The notes under the pieces: generated by a model
The model's database searches: none
What the model was told of the DNA's origin: nothing
Seen by the model: only the letters and a program-made list of their open reading frames with translations
Shown here: piece by piece, positions 35,226 to 47,509 of the stretch
Position numbering within the stretch: the stretch's first letter is position 1
Layout of the letters: the number at the start of each line of letters is the position of its first letter
Made by a program: the position numbers and the translations under genes
Source: Strongyloides papillosus
Taxonomy: Eukaryota; Nematoda; Chromadorea; Rhabditida; Strongyloididae
Assembly (NCBI GenBank): GCA_005656395.1
Contig: SRSI01000009.1
Span: forward strand, 2,170,001 to 2,234,000
DNA length: 64,000 nt
Reading direction: 5' to 3'

Positions 35226-38200
35226 ATGGATGAAATATTGCCAAAGAAACAAAAAGCACATAGAAGTTAGTTTAGTAATTTTATTATTTTATCGGTACAT
35301 TTAAGGTCACAAGGTTGGAGGTAAAGCTTCAAAGGCTGCCAAAAAGCAAACAAAAGCAAATGTTGGTAGTAATCCTAAAGCATTTACATTTAAAAGTGCT
35401 AATCGTGCTCGTGCTGGAATAAAAAGGTCTGCTAATATTTCTGAGAAAAAAAAACATATTCCACTTATTGATACAACACCATTAGAGCCTCCTCCAATTA
35501 TTGTAGCTATAGTGGGGCCTTCAAAAGTCGGGAAATCAACATTATTAAAAGGATTAGTGAAACATTATCTCCATATAACAATGAACAATCTTAAAGGACC
35601 CATTTCTATTGTAACTGGAAAAACAAGAAGAGTTACTTTTATAGAGGTAGAAAATGATGTAAATTCAATGATAGATATTGCTAAAGTCGCTGATTTGGTG
35701 TTGTTGATGATTGATGCAAATTATGGTATGGAAGTTGAAATTTTTGAGTTTATAAATATTTGTCAAACCCATGGTATGCCAAAAATAATAGGAATTCTTA
35801 CACACTTGGATTTAATTAAGAAGACTGCGGATTTACGAAAGACAAAAAAGCACTTAAAACACAGATTTTGGACAGAAATTTATGATGGAGCTAAACTATT
35901 TTATTTATCTGGTCTAAAAAGAGAACAATACTTAAATGCAGAGATTAAAAATCTCGCAAGATTTATTTCAGTTGTTAAATTTAGACCCATTATTTGGAGA
36001 CAAAACCATTCTTATATTTTGACTGACAGATTTGAGGATTTAACCAATCCTGAAGAAATTAGAAAAAATCCTAAATGTGACAGGAATATTTCGTTGTATG
36101 GTTATGTTAGAGGTTCTAATATGAAGAGTGAAAATGATGTTCACATTGCTGGTGTTGGAGATTTTAAAATAAAAGACATTTGTACTATTCCTGATCCATG
36201 TGCTTTACCTGATAAGAAGAAAATGAAGAGGACTTTAAATGACAAAGAGAGAACAGTTTATGCTCCATTTAGTGGTCTTGGTGGTATTGTATACGATAAA
36301 GATGCTATTTATGTTGAAAGTTCACTACTTGACAAAAAAGATAGTCAAGATAAAAATGGCCTAGTGTCTCAATTCGATGAATTGAAAGAAACTATAGACA
36401 AGAAAGTTGACAAATCACAGATGAAACTTTTAGTACAATCAGCTAATGCTATTGAAATAAATAAAGATTCTGAAGATGAATTAAGTGATGGCTATGAATC
36501 AAATGAAAGCATTGATGAAGAAGATATTGATGAGGAAGACATCGACGAAGAGGATATTGATGAAGAAGATATGGACGAGGAGGATATAGATGAAACAGAA
36601 GAGGAATTAGAACCTGTTGCAAAGAAGTCGAAATTCATCGAGGGTTACGAAAAGGTTGTTCATGAAGATGATGAAGATTGGCAAAAGTTGACATTAAAAG
36701 CAAAATCACTATGGAAAAAAGGAAAAGATAATAAGATTAATTGGAACAAATTCGTTTATAATCCTTTAAAAATTGAGGAAGAGAATTCAAGTGACGAAGA
36801 CTATAATGAAAATGATTTCTCGGGAGGTTTGTTTAAAATTTTAAAAAATGAAAAAGGAAAAGTAAACACCACTATTGAACACCAAGAAGATGGATATTGT
36901 TATACAACATCTTGTTCATCAACATCCTCCACAAGTAATTTTTTCAAGAACCGTAGCTGGGACGATGATGTTACTAGACAATTGATTCGAGATTGTTTTG
37001 TTACCGGAAAATGGGATAATGAAGATGATGCTTTTAATGTTGATGAGACATTTAATAGTGAAACTGGAATATGTGAGGATTCAGATAATGACGATGATGA
37101 TGAAAGTATAAATAGTGATGAGGGGACGAATAACCCTAGTTTTGTAAATGACAAAAAGGCTCTTCACAAAGAAAAAATTACTAAAAAACGCGAGAAACTC
37201 AAAGCACAGTTTAATGCAGAGTATGATGAAAACAATGAAGCTTACAATGCACTAAAAGAGGAGCTTGATGTACAAGCTAAATTGAATAAGACTATTTTTG
37301 ATGGAATGGATGAACCAACACGTGAAAAACTTGAAGGTTGGCGAGCTGGGAAATATGTCCGTATGGAGTTTGAAGCTCTTCCTTGTGAATTCGTAGAGAA
37401 ATTCAATCCATCACGTCCATATATTATTGGTGGTTTGTTACCAGGTGAACAAAATTTGGCATATCTTGAATCAAGAATTAAAAAACATAGATGGTACGAC
37501 CGTATCCTTAAGTCTCGCGATCCTTTAATTATATCATGTGGGTGGAGGAGATTTCAAACTGTAGCTATATATACAGTTCAGGACCACAATATGAGACATC
37601 GGTTTTTAAAATACACCCCACAATATATGTTTTGTCATGGACATTTTTGGGCACCAATAGTCCCTCAGAATACTGGTTTTCTTGCAATCCAAAGTTTAGA
37701 TGAGGAAAAGAAATCTTTTAGAATTGCTGCCACTGGTGTAATTTTAACAAATAACAAAACACCTGAAGTAGTTAAGAAATTGAAAATTGTTGGTTATCCG
37801 TATGAAATCTTCAAAAAGACTGCTTTCATCAAAGGAATGTTTAACAGTAAATTAGAAGTTGCTAAATTTGAAGGAGCATCAATAAAGACCGTTTCAGGTA
37901 TTCGTGGTCAGATAAAAAAAGCCTTATCATCTCCTGAAGGTGCTTTCCGTGCTACATTTGAAGATATGATAAACAAAGCAGATATCGTTTTTCTCCGTTC
38001 CTGGATTTCTGTTGATATACCTAAATTCTACATTCCTATTACAGATAAACTGATAGATAATGAAGAGAAGTGGGTTGGTATGAAAACAACCGGTAGACTT
38101 CGATTTGAAAAAGGAATTGTTCTCGAACATGATTCTAATACAAATTACAAAAATATCGAAAGACCTACGTTTGTTAAAAAAGATCTTATTATTTCTAAGG

Positions 38201-38538
38201 ATCTTCAAAAGGCATTACCATACACACTTAAACCTAAAATGAGTGATGCTAAAAAAGACACTCGACCATTAATTGTCAAAAAACATACCGCTATTGAGTT
38301 GTCACATGAAGAAGAAAAAGTAGATAATTTCATTAAATCTGTTAAGATTGCTTATGACGAAAAACTTAAGAAGGAAAAGGAAAAGAATTCATTGAGACAA
38401 CAAAAACGTGATAAACAATTACAAGAGATTGAAGAAAAGAAAATGAAGAAGTCAAAGCAAACTAAAAAGAATATTTGTCGTAGAATGTCAAAACAAGAAC
38501 AAGCTAGAGTTAGGAGAGCGGCTAAAAAAATGAAATAG
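35226..38538 (+). CDS. BMS1: BMS1 GTPase, 40S ribosome biogenesis factor
   Basis: A 40-nt first exon (35226-35265) joins 35306-38538 to give 1090 residues. The P-loop GPSKVGKST and the preceding HIPLIDTTPLEPPPIIVAI match BMS1. So do VADLVLLMIDANYGMEVEIFEFINI, GILTHLD, the RFWTEIYDGAKLFYLSG region and NPKCDRNISLYGYVRG. The C-terminal AARP2CN/BMS1 domain includes NPSRPYIIGGLLPGE and RDPLIISCGWRRFQT. BMS1 acts in the nucleolus with RCL1 in the SSU processome, cleaving pre-rRNA at site A2. An acidic repeat (IDEED) sits at residue ~415 and an extreme Lys-rich tail ends the protein. It leads a run of three same-strand genes with short spacers. Confidence 0.96.
36511..36600 (+). repeat. 15-bp coding repeat (IDEED) in BMS1
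   Basis: Five consecutive 15-bp units encode IDEED (one MDEED), followed by IDETEEE. Synonymous differences between units (GAT/GAC, GAA/GAG) show the repeat is not brand new. It expands the acidic linker between the GTPase and C-terminal domains. Confidence 0.8.
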
Positions 38539-38677
38539 AAATTTACTTAGTTAAATATTTTGTTGTTGTTTTATTTTTTTTTTTGTTATTATAGTTTTTT
38601 TAATTTTAAAATACTTTTTACTTCGTTAAAACGATTAATACTTTAGAATAACTTTTAGCAAGACATTTTATAGAATT

Positions 38678-39325
38678 ATGTTAGGTTTAGATGAATGGTT
38701 TTACAACTTTTCACAATTTTTTCCAAGTTTAGCAACACCAGAAAACTTGGCAACTATTAAAGCACCTTTCACAGAAATGCATATTTATGGGATATTTAAG
38801 AGTGCTGAGATAGCTTCTATCGTTGGCGGACTTGTTGTTCACCCAATTTATAGAATCTACCTCAAGAATAAAGTTGTTCCTGAGGCAACAACACCAAATA
38901 CTTATAAAATTATTAGAAATAAATGTAGGAAATTACAGGGAAGATTTCTTCTTGGTGGTATATTTCTAGGACCAATAATAACATACGGGTACCAGAAATT
39001 TACCAATATGTCCGAGAAAGAGGCAAAAGAATTTTGTTACAAAGTTAGGTGTGATACAAGTAGTTTGGTACAAGACAGAAGTGCCTTAGTTTGTGGGTTC
39101 ATTGGTTGGTACTGGAAAAGATTTCAAGGAGCCGTAGATGGAGTCAATATTGGTTTATTATACTCTACAGTTCATGAAATCTTTATCAAAGAGCACGGTA
39201 CACCATTGTTTAAGGACAAAATTTTACCAGACCAAAGACTTTCAACTGTCCAAGAGGCTGAAAAGTCAACTTCTATATTTAGAAAATTTATCTCAACAAG
39301 CGATCACTGGAATAGTACAAAATAA
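38678..39325 (+). CDS. Predicted multi-pass membrane protein, unknown
   Basis: A single exon of 215 residues. Three Gly-containing hydrophobic segments are visible: about residues 35-58 (GIFKSAEIASIVGGLVVHPI), 88-105 (GRFLLGGIFLGPIITYGY) and 137-165 (ALVCGFIGWYWKRFQGAVDG). The Gly-rich segments and the RCDTSSLVQDR loop recall small mitochondrial inner-membrane (Tim17/NDUFA11-like) or DUF1757-type nematode proteins, but I cannot assign it. It starts 139 bp after the BMS1 stop and ends 135 bp before KANSL3, so co-transcription and trans-splicing is plausible. Confidence 0.75.
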   Translation: MLGLDEWFYNFSQFFPSLATPENLATIKAPFTEMHIYGIFKSAEIASIVGGLVVHPIYRIYLKNKVVPEATTPNTYKIIRNKCRKLQGRFLLGGIFLGPIITYGYQKFTNMSEKEAKEFCYKVRCDTSSLVQDRSALVCGFIGWYWKRFQGAVDGVNIGLLYSTVHEIFIKEHGTPLFKDKILPDQRLSTVQEAEKSTSIFRKFISTSDHWNSTK

Positions 39326-39460
39326 TATATTTTATTGTTATTAACTATTTTAATACATAGGTTTCATAGTCCCTTTTTCCGCGTTTTATTTTTGGTTTTA
39401 TCATCCATAGATATTTAATATTATCAATTTTCTAATATCTATATTTTTTTTTAGATTATA

Positions 39461-42400
39461 ATGGTAAAGAAAAAAACAGCAAAGGCAGATAGTTCCAACA
39501 ATCCTGAGTCAGTCTTAACAAATGTCGGAGGTTCCACCGAAGAAGTTATTGATGGTAGTCCTAATATAAGGAGAAGTAGTAGAGCTCGTCGTGTTACAGC
39601 AACTATTTTAACATCTGATTTATCACTACCATCATTTAATTCACCATCTATTTGTAGAGATTCTGTTTCTACTATTGAAGAAAGCATGCCTTTACCAAAA
39701 AAGCGACGAATAAGTGAAAGTGCAGTAAAGAAAGCAAAAACAAAGTCTTCTGGAAACAATATTGTTACACCAGATGAATCGATTATTGTATCAGTTAGCA
39801 ATGAAAAAAAGACAGAGGAGGATAAAACAGAACCTTTGGAATCCCAGATTTCTGAAGAAACAGTTAAATCCAATGATTTAGATAGTAGTTCTTTACTATC
39901 TGAAACAGGGAGAGGTAAACGAATGAAAAAACCTAAAAAATTTGCTGATGAAGAAATTGTTGAAACTTCGTCAAGGAGAAAAAGTATTTCGAAGCCAAAA
40001 CAATCAGCTAAGACTGATCAATCTGTAAACGATGATAAGTCGAGTGTAACTGTTGAAAATAATGTAGATAAACACGTAAAAATAGATGCTATTAAAACTA
40101 AAAGTCTAGATTTGAGTGGTGAAGAGGATGTTAAAGCAAATTCAGCAAAAAGAAAATCAACTAAATCAAAAAATAAAAGCAATGAGGACGACGAGAGAGA
40201 ATTAAGTATGGTAGAAACTGCAGATTATAATTTAATATCGCTGTCTTCTAAAGTGGGAACACTTAGCTTTAGTAATGGATTTTCTATATCCGATCGTTTG
40301 AATAGTGTTAAACAAATGAAAATTCAAAGAGAAAATGAAAAAAGGTTGGAACAACTACGCAAGGAACAGGAGAAAAAAGAACGTGCTGAGAAAAGAAGAC
40401 AAGAACTTCAGAAAAAACGACAGGAGCAAAAATTATTATCTTTACAATCTCAAAATACATATTTCCCTGGTTTTAATATTTTTATGCCGACTTCTATTGA
40501 TATAAGTCACGACAATACACCAGATCCTGATTTTACAATGGATGAATTGTTTGTAACAAATAGTGGTCGTGTAGTTAAAAATCGTAACAATTATTTAAGA
40601 AACAGATATGACCAATGCTTATTTGTTGATGACAAAAATCCAGATATAACTTATGATCCAAACTATGAAGAAGAAAGCAAAAGACCTAAAAAGGAGACTA
40701 AACAAAAGTTATATGAACAATCAACTGTTTCTAGGAAATTTTTTGGTCGTGGTATTTCTTCGTTTTTCGCGTTAAATGATGATGAGAATGAAACAACAAG
40801 TCAAGAAGAAACTGATGATGAAGAAGAAGAAGAAGTAAATGAAAAACCAAACACTGTTGTCCCCGAAGTAGTTAAAAGTACTTCTACTCCTACAGAAGAT
40901 GGCTTCGTTATCAATATTGATGGTGAACAGAAAAAACGAAGAATTAAGTTTGTTGTTAACAGATATAAGTTACATTTAATAAATAACAAGGAATTGAGAG
41001 AATCAATGAAAGTTGAAGTAAGATTGAAATTGAGAGAAAAAAGGCTTCCTTTTGAAAGTAAATTTAAAGCTATTGAGTTAACTGATCGAAATTATCCTGG
41101 TAATTACAATGTGGGTATATTGTTAGCTAATAGCGAAAATATGAATAATGATGAAAATGACGATTATGATGTTTGTGTAGATGATGATTTGGAAGATCCA
41201 ATATATCATAAAACAACATATGATGCTTTTGTTAAGGAATTTCCTGGAAAGCAGGTTGTTGATGACATACGACAAATTGAAGCAAATGATTGTACTGAAA
41301 ATATTAAACTAGAATCTATAGTAAATGAAATTGATAAGAATGAGCTTAAATATATAGTTGAAAAAGGTCTTGAAATTATAAAGCAACAATTTTATAGCGA
41401 AAGGACATATTTAAACGTTGATAATTCAGCATCTGTCTTCCATGTTTTTTCACGTAGAAATGCAGATTTGTTATTTTACTACATGTCTCCATATAGTAGA
41501 AGATCAAGAGAATTGGCTCATAGGGCACATCTTTGGTTCTTACAATATTTACCTGATAATTTATTGGCTGCATATTTAAATATTCTTCGGTTTGCTAAAT
41601 CATATGGGTACAAAGTTTCTGATGTTCTCAAGGAAAATCACGATAGTAATTTTAGTTCAAATAGCAATCAGAAGAGTGAAGAAATCAAAAGATGTATAAA
41701 GGATTTTATTAATGTTAAAGCTGTTGATCCATGGTACAAAGAAGCTAAAGATGCCTTACCCGCAAGTATTTCAAATGTGACTTGTTTTATTGTTTTACCC
41801 AATATAAGTACATATGATTATTGTCCTGTTAATGTTATGTATAAAGAACTCATGGAAAACTTTATCCCTTCTATTGGGAGTCATACAGAATTTGTTAATC
41901 TTTGCTTTAAAACTCCTGAACCTGTATCTGTCGCAGAATTAATGGAACATTGTGTTGATAAAGTAAAAATTCAACTTCAAGGTTTACTAACATCAAGACC
42001 AAATGATCATATAATAACAATTGGTTGGGGAGTTACTAATGCAATTATACATCGTGTAAGTTTTTATCAAAATTTGTTAATTTTAAAAAAAAATTTCTCG
42101 ATAATACTAAAAATATTTATTTCCCTGTAAAAAAAATTTAGTAGAAATATGCCACTTGACGTGGTTGATATGGAGAGAAATTTAAACTATCTTCGATTGG
42201 AATTTTCTTTTGTTCTACCTTTTTTTTAAATGTTAAATGTGTTACAGTATAAGGTTTACTTTTTGGCACTATTTTAGCTAATCCACTCCATCCCTTCCAT
42301 GGACATGATAAAAAGTAAACTTTTTCAATTTTTACGTTTTTGTAAGGTGCCTAAAAATTATATTTTAATTTTTATATATTTAAACATACTAGATCCATAA

Positions 42401-43551
42401 AAACACATTTAGAAATTTTTAAATTTTGAGTATTAACATTGGTAGTGTTTATGGTGTTCTTGCTGACATTTTTTACTGGTGAATTAAAAATATTTTCTTC
42501 TAAATCATGTTGTGAATTTATTCCTCCTGATAGTAAAACATCAGCATAGACAGATTCAACTGGTGGGAGATTTTCAAAGATATATTGACTACTCTCTAAT
42601 TCTTCACCTTCGAAAGGTACAAAAGCTGCAGAACTACTCATTTTCTCTACATAAAAAATTTCAAAAAAATTATATCTTTATAAAAATTGAATTTTAAAAA
42701 TTGTATACAACAAAATTACATATTATTTTTTATCAATATTATTATTTTACAAATTATTCAAATTTTAGGTTTTATCTGAAATTGGTGGAGTATCAGCATC
42801 AATTAACTTTGCATATTGTAATAAGACTTCTGATGGAATTATTGGAGATGTGGATCATGAATTAACGTTATCCTATTGTCCACAATTATTTATTGTTGGT
42901 GAGAATTCAACTATGTTTGATCTTAAATATTTTAACATTACAAGACAAACAATGACATGTGAAACAGGATTAGTTGTTATTGGAAATGGAGATTCTAATT
43001 TACGTGTTTCAGCAAATACCTTGATAAGAGAGCGTGTTACACAATCATCTGTTAATTTAATAATTACAGAAGTTGTAAAAGATTTTATTGAAGCAGTGAC
43101 TCCTTTCGATGATATACCAATTAAGGAATTTAGAAAGATAATGCAACCAACAGATATGGATCTACATTTAGAGGTTGATTGTCAATTATTGAAGGAGAAT
43201 CACACAATATTATATAGTGCTCAAGCTTTGAAGAAAGCTAATGAATCAAAGACATTTAAGGGAAATATGAAAATTGATATAACAAGACCTGAAAGTCCTC
43301 TTACACCTTCTGTAAAGAGTGCCCCTATTACTCACCAACCGACAATTATTCATAAAACAATTTCAACACCTAAATCTCAAACCATAAATACACTACCAAC
43401 GGCAAATGATCCAATCTTTACTTCGGATAATTCTTTTAAAGAAACTTCAGCATTTGAAGAAAGTAAAAATGAAGGTGAAACTTCAATTAATAATGTTTCT
43501 GCTATTGACCTTGGTGATCTCGATATTGGTGGATTTGGAAGTTTTTTCTAA
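39461..43551 (+). CDS. KANSL3: KANSL3, NSL histone-acetyltransferase complex subunit
   Basis: Exons 39461-42055 and 42769-43551 give 1125 residues across a 713-bp intron. The N-terminal half is Ser/Lys-rich and disordered, with a long charged helix (QRENEKRLEQLRKEQEKKER). The C-terminal half matches KANSL3: SRRSRELAHRAHLWFLQYLP, the alpha/beta-hydrolase fold segment HIITIGWGVTNAI and, after the intron, LFIVGENS and VVIGNGDSNLRVS. As in other KANSL3 proteins the nucleophile elbow is degenerate (GWGVT), so it is probably a scaffold and not an enzyme. The NSL complex (KAT8/MOF) acetylates H4 at promoters. A trans-splice acceptor (TTTTTTAG) is at 39447-39454. The intron hosts an opposite-strand gene. 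Confidence 0.88.
42138..42641 (-). CDS. Nested intronic gene, unknown protein
   Basis: Lies wholly inside the KANSL3 intron on the opposite strand. Exons 42390-42641 and 42138-42350 join in phase over a 39-bp GT-AG intron and give 154 residues. The N-terminal part is acidic (FVPFEGEELESSQYIFENLP), the middle Asn/Thr-rich, and the C-terminal part looks like a compact domain (VYFLSCPWKGWSGLAKIVP, then KPYTVTHLTFKKK). No signal peptide or membrane span. I do not recognise the family. A correct two-exon model with a dense, ordered second exon argues that it is real. It fills nearly the entire host intron, which explains the intron's size. Confidence 0.65.
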
Positions 43552-43744
43552 ATGCTTTCATATTTTTCAAGTATATTTTTGTTTTACCTAATAATTTAAT
43601 AAAATATAACTTTTTTCAAAGTCATTATAAATTAACGAATAGTTTTTAAACTAAGATTTTAGTATGTTTTGTTAATAAAAGAAATATTGTATATATTTTT
43701 ACAATAATTATTTTAAAAACTAAATAAAATGAATTATTGAGATA

Positions 43745-44563
43745 TTATTCGTTTTTCTTTAATGGCCAACTTCTTTCATTACTAAGATCAATCGTTGATA
43801 CATAGTCTTTAGAGATATTTTTCTTTTGTCCAACTGATCTTTTTCTATTATCTTGGTATATTCTTTGTAAATTTGAAGTTTGTGTACCTGCATCCACACT
43901 TTTTTTTCGTTCTTGAACTTTAGGTATTTTTGAGATACGCTCTGTTTGAGATCCATTGTCTGTAAAATTTGTCCTGGACGATGTTATTGACTCACTTAAA
44001 TCTTTGACCTTATCAATACCAGCAGAAATAATATCATAACTTATGTTGAACGTATCGTCAAGTACATTTTCAACTGGAGTTTCTTCTCCAAGTATTTCTG
44101 ATATGAAAGATATTACACTGTCTAAAGAATTATTCCATGAAATATCAAATGATGACAAAAATGCTTTTCTTAAACTCATATCATCTGATTTGACTTTTGT
44201 GTCTTTATCGTTATATTTTCCATTTGTTAACTTTATATTTATATTATGAATATTTGAATTATTTTTATGTAAAGTATTTATTTCTGCCATACTGGCACTT
44301 TTTGATTTTATTTCTGGTTCATTATTATTATTTTTACCAAGTAAAATATTATGTATTGAAGGACAAGTAACAGAAGAAGATATAATTTTTGGTTTTATGA
44401 TTCTTACTCTATTCGTTGTAAAAGAAGTTGGTAATTTAACATTATTCTGATGTTTTTTGACTCTGCTATCTGAAATATTGAGGCTCAATATCTTGTTTCA
44501 AATAAACACACTTATTCAACAAATTATTATACCCATAAAATAAAATGTAAAAACACAAAACAT
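43745..44563 (-). CDS. Uncharacterised Ser/Asn-rich protein
   Basis: The main exon is 43745-44469. The best 5' exon is 44533-44563 (MFCVFTFYFM), joined in phase through a TTTCAG acceptor, giving 251 residues. The first exon is a guess; no other upstream ATG keeps phase as well. The protein is polar, with a central segment MSLRKAFLSSFDISWNNS that continues into a helix-like stretch (VISFISEILGEE) and two similar SQTERISKIPKVQERKKS / AGTQTSNLQR blocks with an xTQTxx word reminiscent of dynein light-chain (LC8) binding sites. No domain recognised. It lies 94 bp downstream of the next minus-strand gene, an operon-like distance. Confidence 0.6.
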
Positions 44564-44657
44564 AAAAAACACATTATACCCACAAACTTTGTTAAGTGAT
44601 AATAATTTAATAGTGTTATATATATATTTAATTAATCGAATAAATTTACAAATATAA

Positions 44658-45978
44658 CTAACAATTTGTTGTTGTTGACGAGGGATTTGTCATATCATAT
44701 ATGGCATCAGAAATGTTACCATCTCCAACACTTTCATATTCATTTATTGTAGAATAATAGTGTTCTCTTCCCTGATTTGCCATAATACTATTTCCATCTC
44801 TAGATAGTTCCTCTTCATGACGACGTAGGCGTTCTCGAACGACATCAACAGTTTCCCGTACAGTAATATATCTATATGATGGATTTTGACTGTTACTTGA
44901 AATAATACTATCACTTCCACTTTCATCTAGCTGTTGATAAAAAGAATCAGGTATAGTATTGTCAATTTTTTGTGATAATGAATTGTCAATGTTTGTGGTA
45001 ATTGACGTAAGATCTTTGTGATTTATATCCTTATTTTTATTTACCTCTCTGTTTGAAGGCCTCTTTATCTTTGCATATAAGGCATCTAGATTTATAGGAA
45101 CTGGATTTTGTGCTGTTGATGATGAAGGTACATCTTCATCTACCATTGGAATATTATTATCAGAATCATTACTACCTTTTCTTACTGTCATTTTTGCATA
45201 TCCATTTTCTTTTTCACCACCAACATTAGAAAGAATACTAGAATATGCATCATCACTACCACCGTATATCTGTGAAGCTGATGTATATATTGGATCCTCA
45301 TTTAATGGACTCTTCTCCTTGACATAATTTTTTTTAGATTTATTATTAAAAATAGGATAGTCATATTTTTGGGTATTTCCATTTTCATTGATAATTTTTG
45401 TATAAAATGGATCCACAATTGAATCTGTCTCTGGATAGATAGATTCATAAACTTCGTTTGTTTTCTCATCAAAAGACACTTCTTTTGTTGAAATAAATAA
45501 ATTTTTTTTGTCATTATTCGGAAATGTTGCGCCTTCATTAATTGAAGGAACAGGCAATTTCGGCAGTTCTCTTTTATTTTTTGTGCTAAATAAAGGCAAA
45601 CTTTTTCTATTTACAATTTTTGAATTATCCTTAGCAGTCTCTTTAACAATGGCTGGTTGTGATAATCTATCACCACCACCAAATAGTACTTTTTTTGCTT
45701 TATGACGAAAAGATACATTTAATATTTTAGATGATTGGGGAGAATTTATTAATATTGATTTTTTGTTATTTTCGTTGTTTTCAACAGAAACTGAGGGTGA
45801 GGTATCAATTACTCCGTAAGTTGAATCATTGTCCGCTTGATCTTCACCACTAAAATAAAAATGTAATCAATCTCTTGTCATCAACTTACTCTTGATTATT
45901 TCCATTTGTTTTCGATAACTCCACTTCAAATTTATTACTATTAGAAGAGCATAATTTACAGATTTTAAAACAATTCAT
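44658..45978 (-). CDS. Novel tyrosine-motif protein, possible membrane-linked adaptor
   Basis: Exons 45890-45978 and 44658-45849 give 426 residues. The N-terminus MNCFKICKLC has three cysteines in ten residues, as in palmitoylated proteins. The rest is disordered but studded with tyrosine motifs of the Yxx(I/L/V/M) kind in acidic context: EVYESI, DPIYTSA, DAYSSIL, NGYAKMTV, DALYAKIK, EHYYSTI and DAIYDM. This pattern is typical of substrates of tyrosine kinases that recruit SH2 proteins, such as LAT, PAG or Gab-type adaptors. There is one amphipathic helix (VVRERLRRHEEELSRDG). No homologue is recognised; the adaptor reading is inference. Confidence 0.65.
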
Positions 45979-47051
45979 AATTTAGAATATTTACATACAT
46001 ACATGTAGGTATACGATTAATCAAATAGTCTATAAAATATAAAAAAAAGGTTACGTTGAAAGCAATACAATTTATTGTGAATTAGATCGTTCAACTGTTT
46101 TTAATAATTACTTTAATATATTGTGAGTTAAATAATAGGAAATAAAATAAAAATTTTTACTATCTTTAACATTAACACAATTTTACATTACTTTCAGGTA
46201 GTTCAATTGTGGTTAGACAGCACTGTATTACTGTTGTGTCAATAAAATGCGCGAAGCTAACTATACATAAGATACCAAAAATTGTTTTTTTTTAAATCTA
46301 CCTTTTCAAAAAGTTGTTATGTCAAAATAGAAGATGATGTTAATTAGAGTGTAAAAATTAAGAAGTGGATAAATACATATAGATAAATTATTTTTACTAA
46401 TCATATTTTAAAATTCTTTTTTTAGTATACAATAACGGCATAGAGAGTAGTTTAATATCTAATAAATTATCTTTTAAATGATAATCACTTTAGTAATATT
46501 TTTTAGTGTTTAATTCAACTGGTTACAAAGTAGAATGAAAAATAAATTTTTAACTTCATAAAGTTTATATGTTATTTTGTAGCGGTAAAATGTATAGATA
46601 TTATTATTTCTATACATAATAATAGTTTAAAAAGTTTTTGTATTTAGCGTAATTATATAATTTTGTTATTATCACAGTATGTGGTACTAGTAATTTGATT
46701 TGATTTCTATAAATTTGTATTATTACTGAAAGGTTTTTGTATTCATTTAATATTTCTAATATGAATTTAGAAAATTCGTATTAAACACAATCATAATAAA
46801 ATGATTGGTATAAGTAGCTATTTTAAAATTAATATGAAATGTAAATATTAAAATTTTTAGTCTACGTTATTTATTTAATAATTATCAATTGTACGTAGAA
46901 TTAGAAAAGGCTGAAAGCAAATAAATTTCAAGAAATTTATGTATAAAAACAAATTAATTACTATCAATCAAAAGGTATATGCATATTTTTAGTATAACAG
47001 AAAACTCTTTTTTCTAATATAAAAAATAAAACAAAAAATATATTTTGTAAC
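45979..47051. other. Intergenic, nothing recognised
   Basis: AT-rich region upstream of the tyrosine-motif gene. A short imperfect palindrome GACAGCACTGTA/TACTGTTGTGTC lies around 46214-46238. No ORF or RNA gene recognised. Confidence 0.5.
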
Positions 47052-47509
47052 TTATTTGTTGTCGTTACTTCCAAAACATCCTGTCTTCATAACACAGGAC
47101 ATGAATTGAAGAAATTCGTTTTGACATGCACCTTCTTCAAACTCGATTTTACTTTGTTTATTTTGACAAGTCAAAAGATCTCTGAATGCATAACCACATG
47201 GAGAAGCTACCAAATGACCCACACAATGACATTCAAAATTTGGTGTTCCATCAGGATTTTTTGGTCCTTAAATATATAGAAAAATTGTATGGAAAACAAG
47301 TTTACCTGGATTATATTTTGAAAACAATTCATCTGATGGCATAACAGAAAGTTTATGTGCATAAGGATCTTTAATATCAGCATAGTACTCTGCCTTACTT
47401 ATTTGATAAACCTAAATTACATTTTAAAGAAAATAGTCGTAATTTGATTTACCACATCTTTGTTAGAAATCCTATACATCTCAGGTGTTGTTCCTTTGTC
47501 AACATTCAT
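47052..47509 (-). CDS. CHCHD4/MIA40-like disulfide relay protein
   Basis: Three short exons, 47453-47509, 47306-47411 and 47052-47266, give 125 residues and would be missed by an ORF scan. A twin CX9C fold is clear: SPCGYAFRDLLTC and ACQNEFLQFMSC each have nine residues between cysteines. Upstream, NFECHCVG corresponds to NWNCPCLG of human CHCHD4, the redox-active CPC, and SNKDVVYQISKAEY corresponds to its GKDRIIFVTKEDH start. MIA40 oxidises cysteine-rich proteins entering the mitochondrial intermembrane space. Here the redox motif is CHC instead of CPC. An extra upstream exon (ATG near 47575) is possible. The mitochondrial role is inferred from family. Confidence 0.82.
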
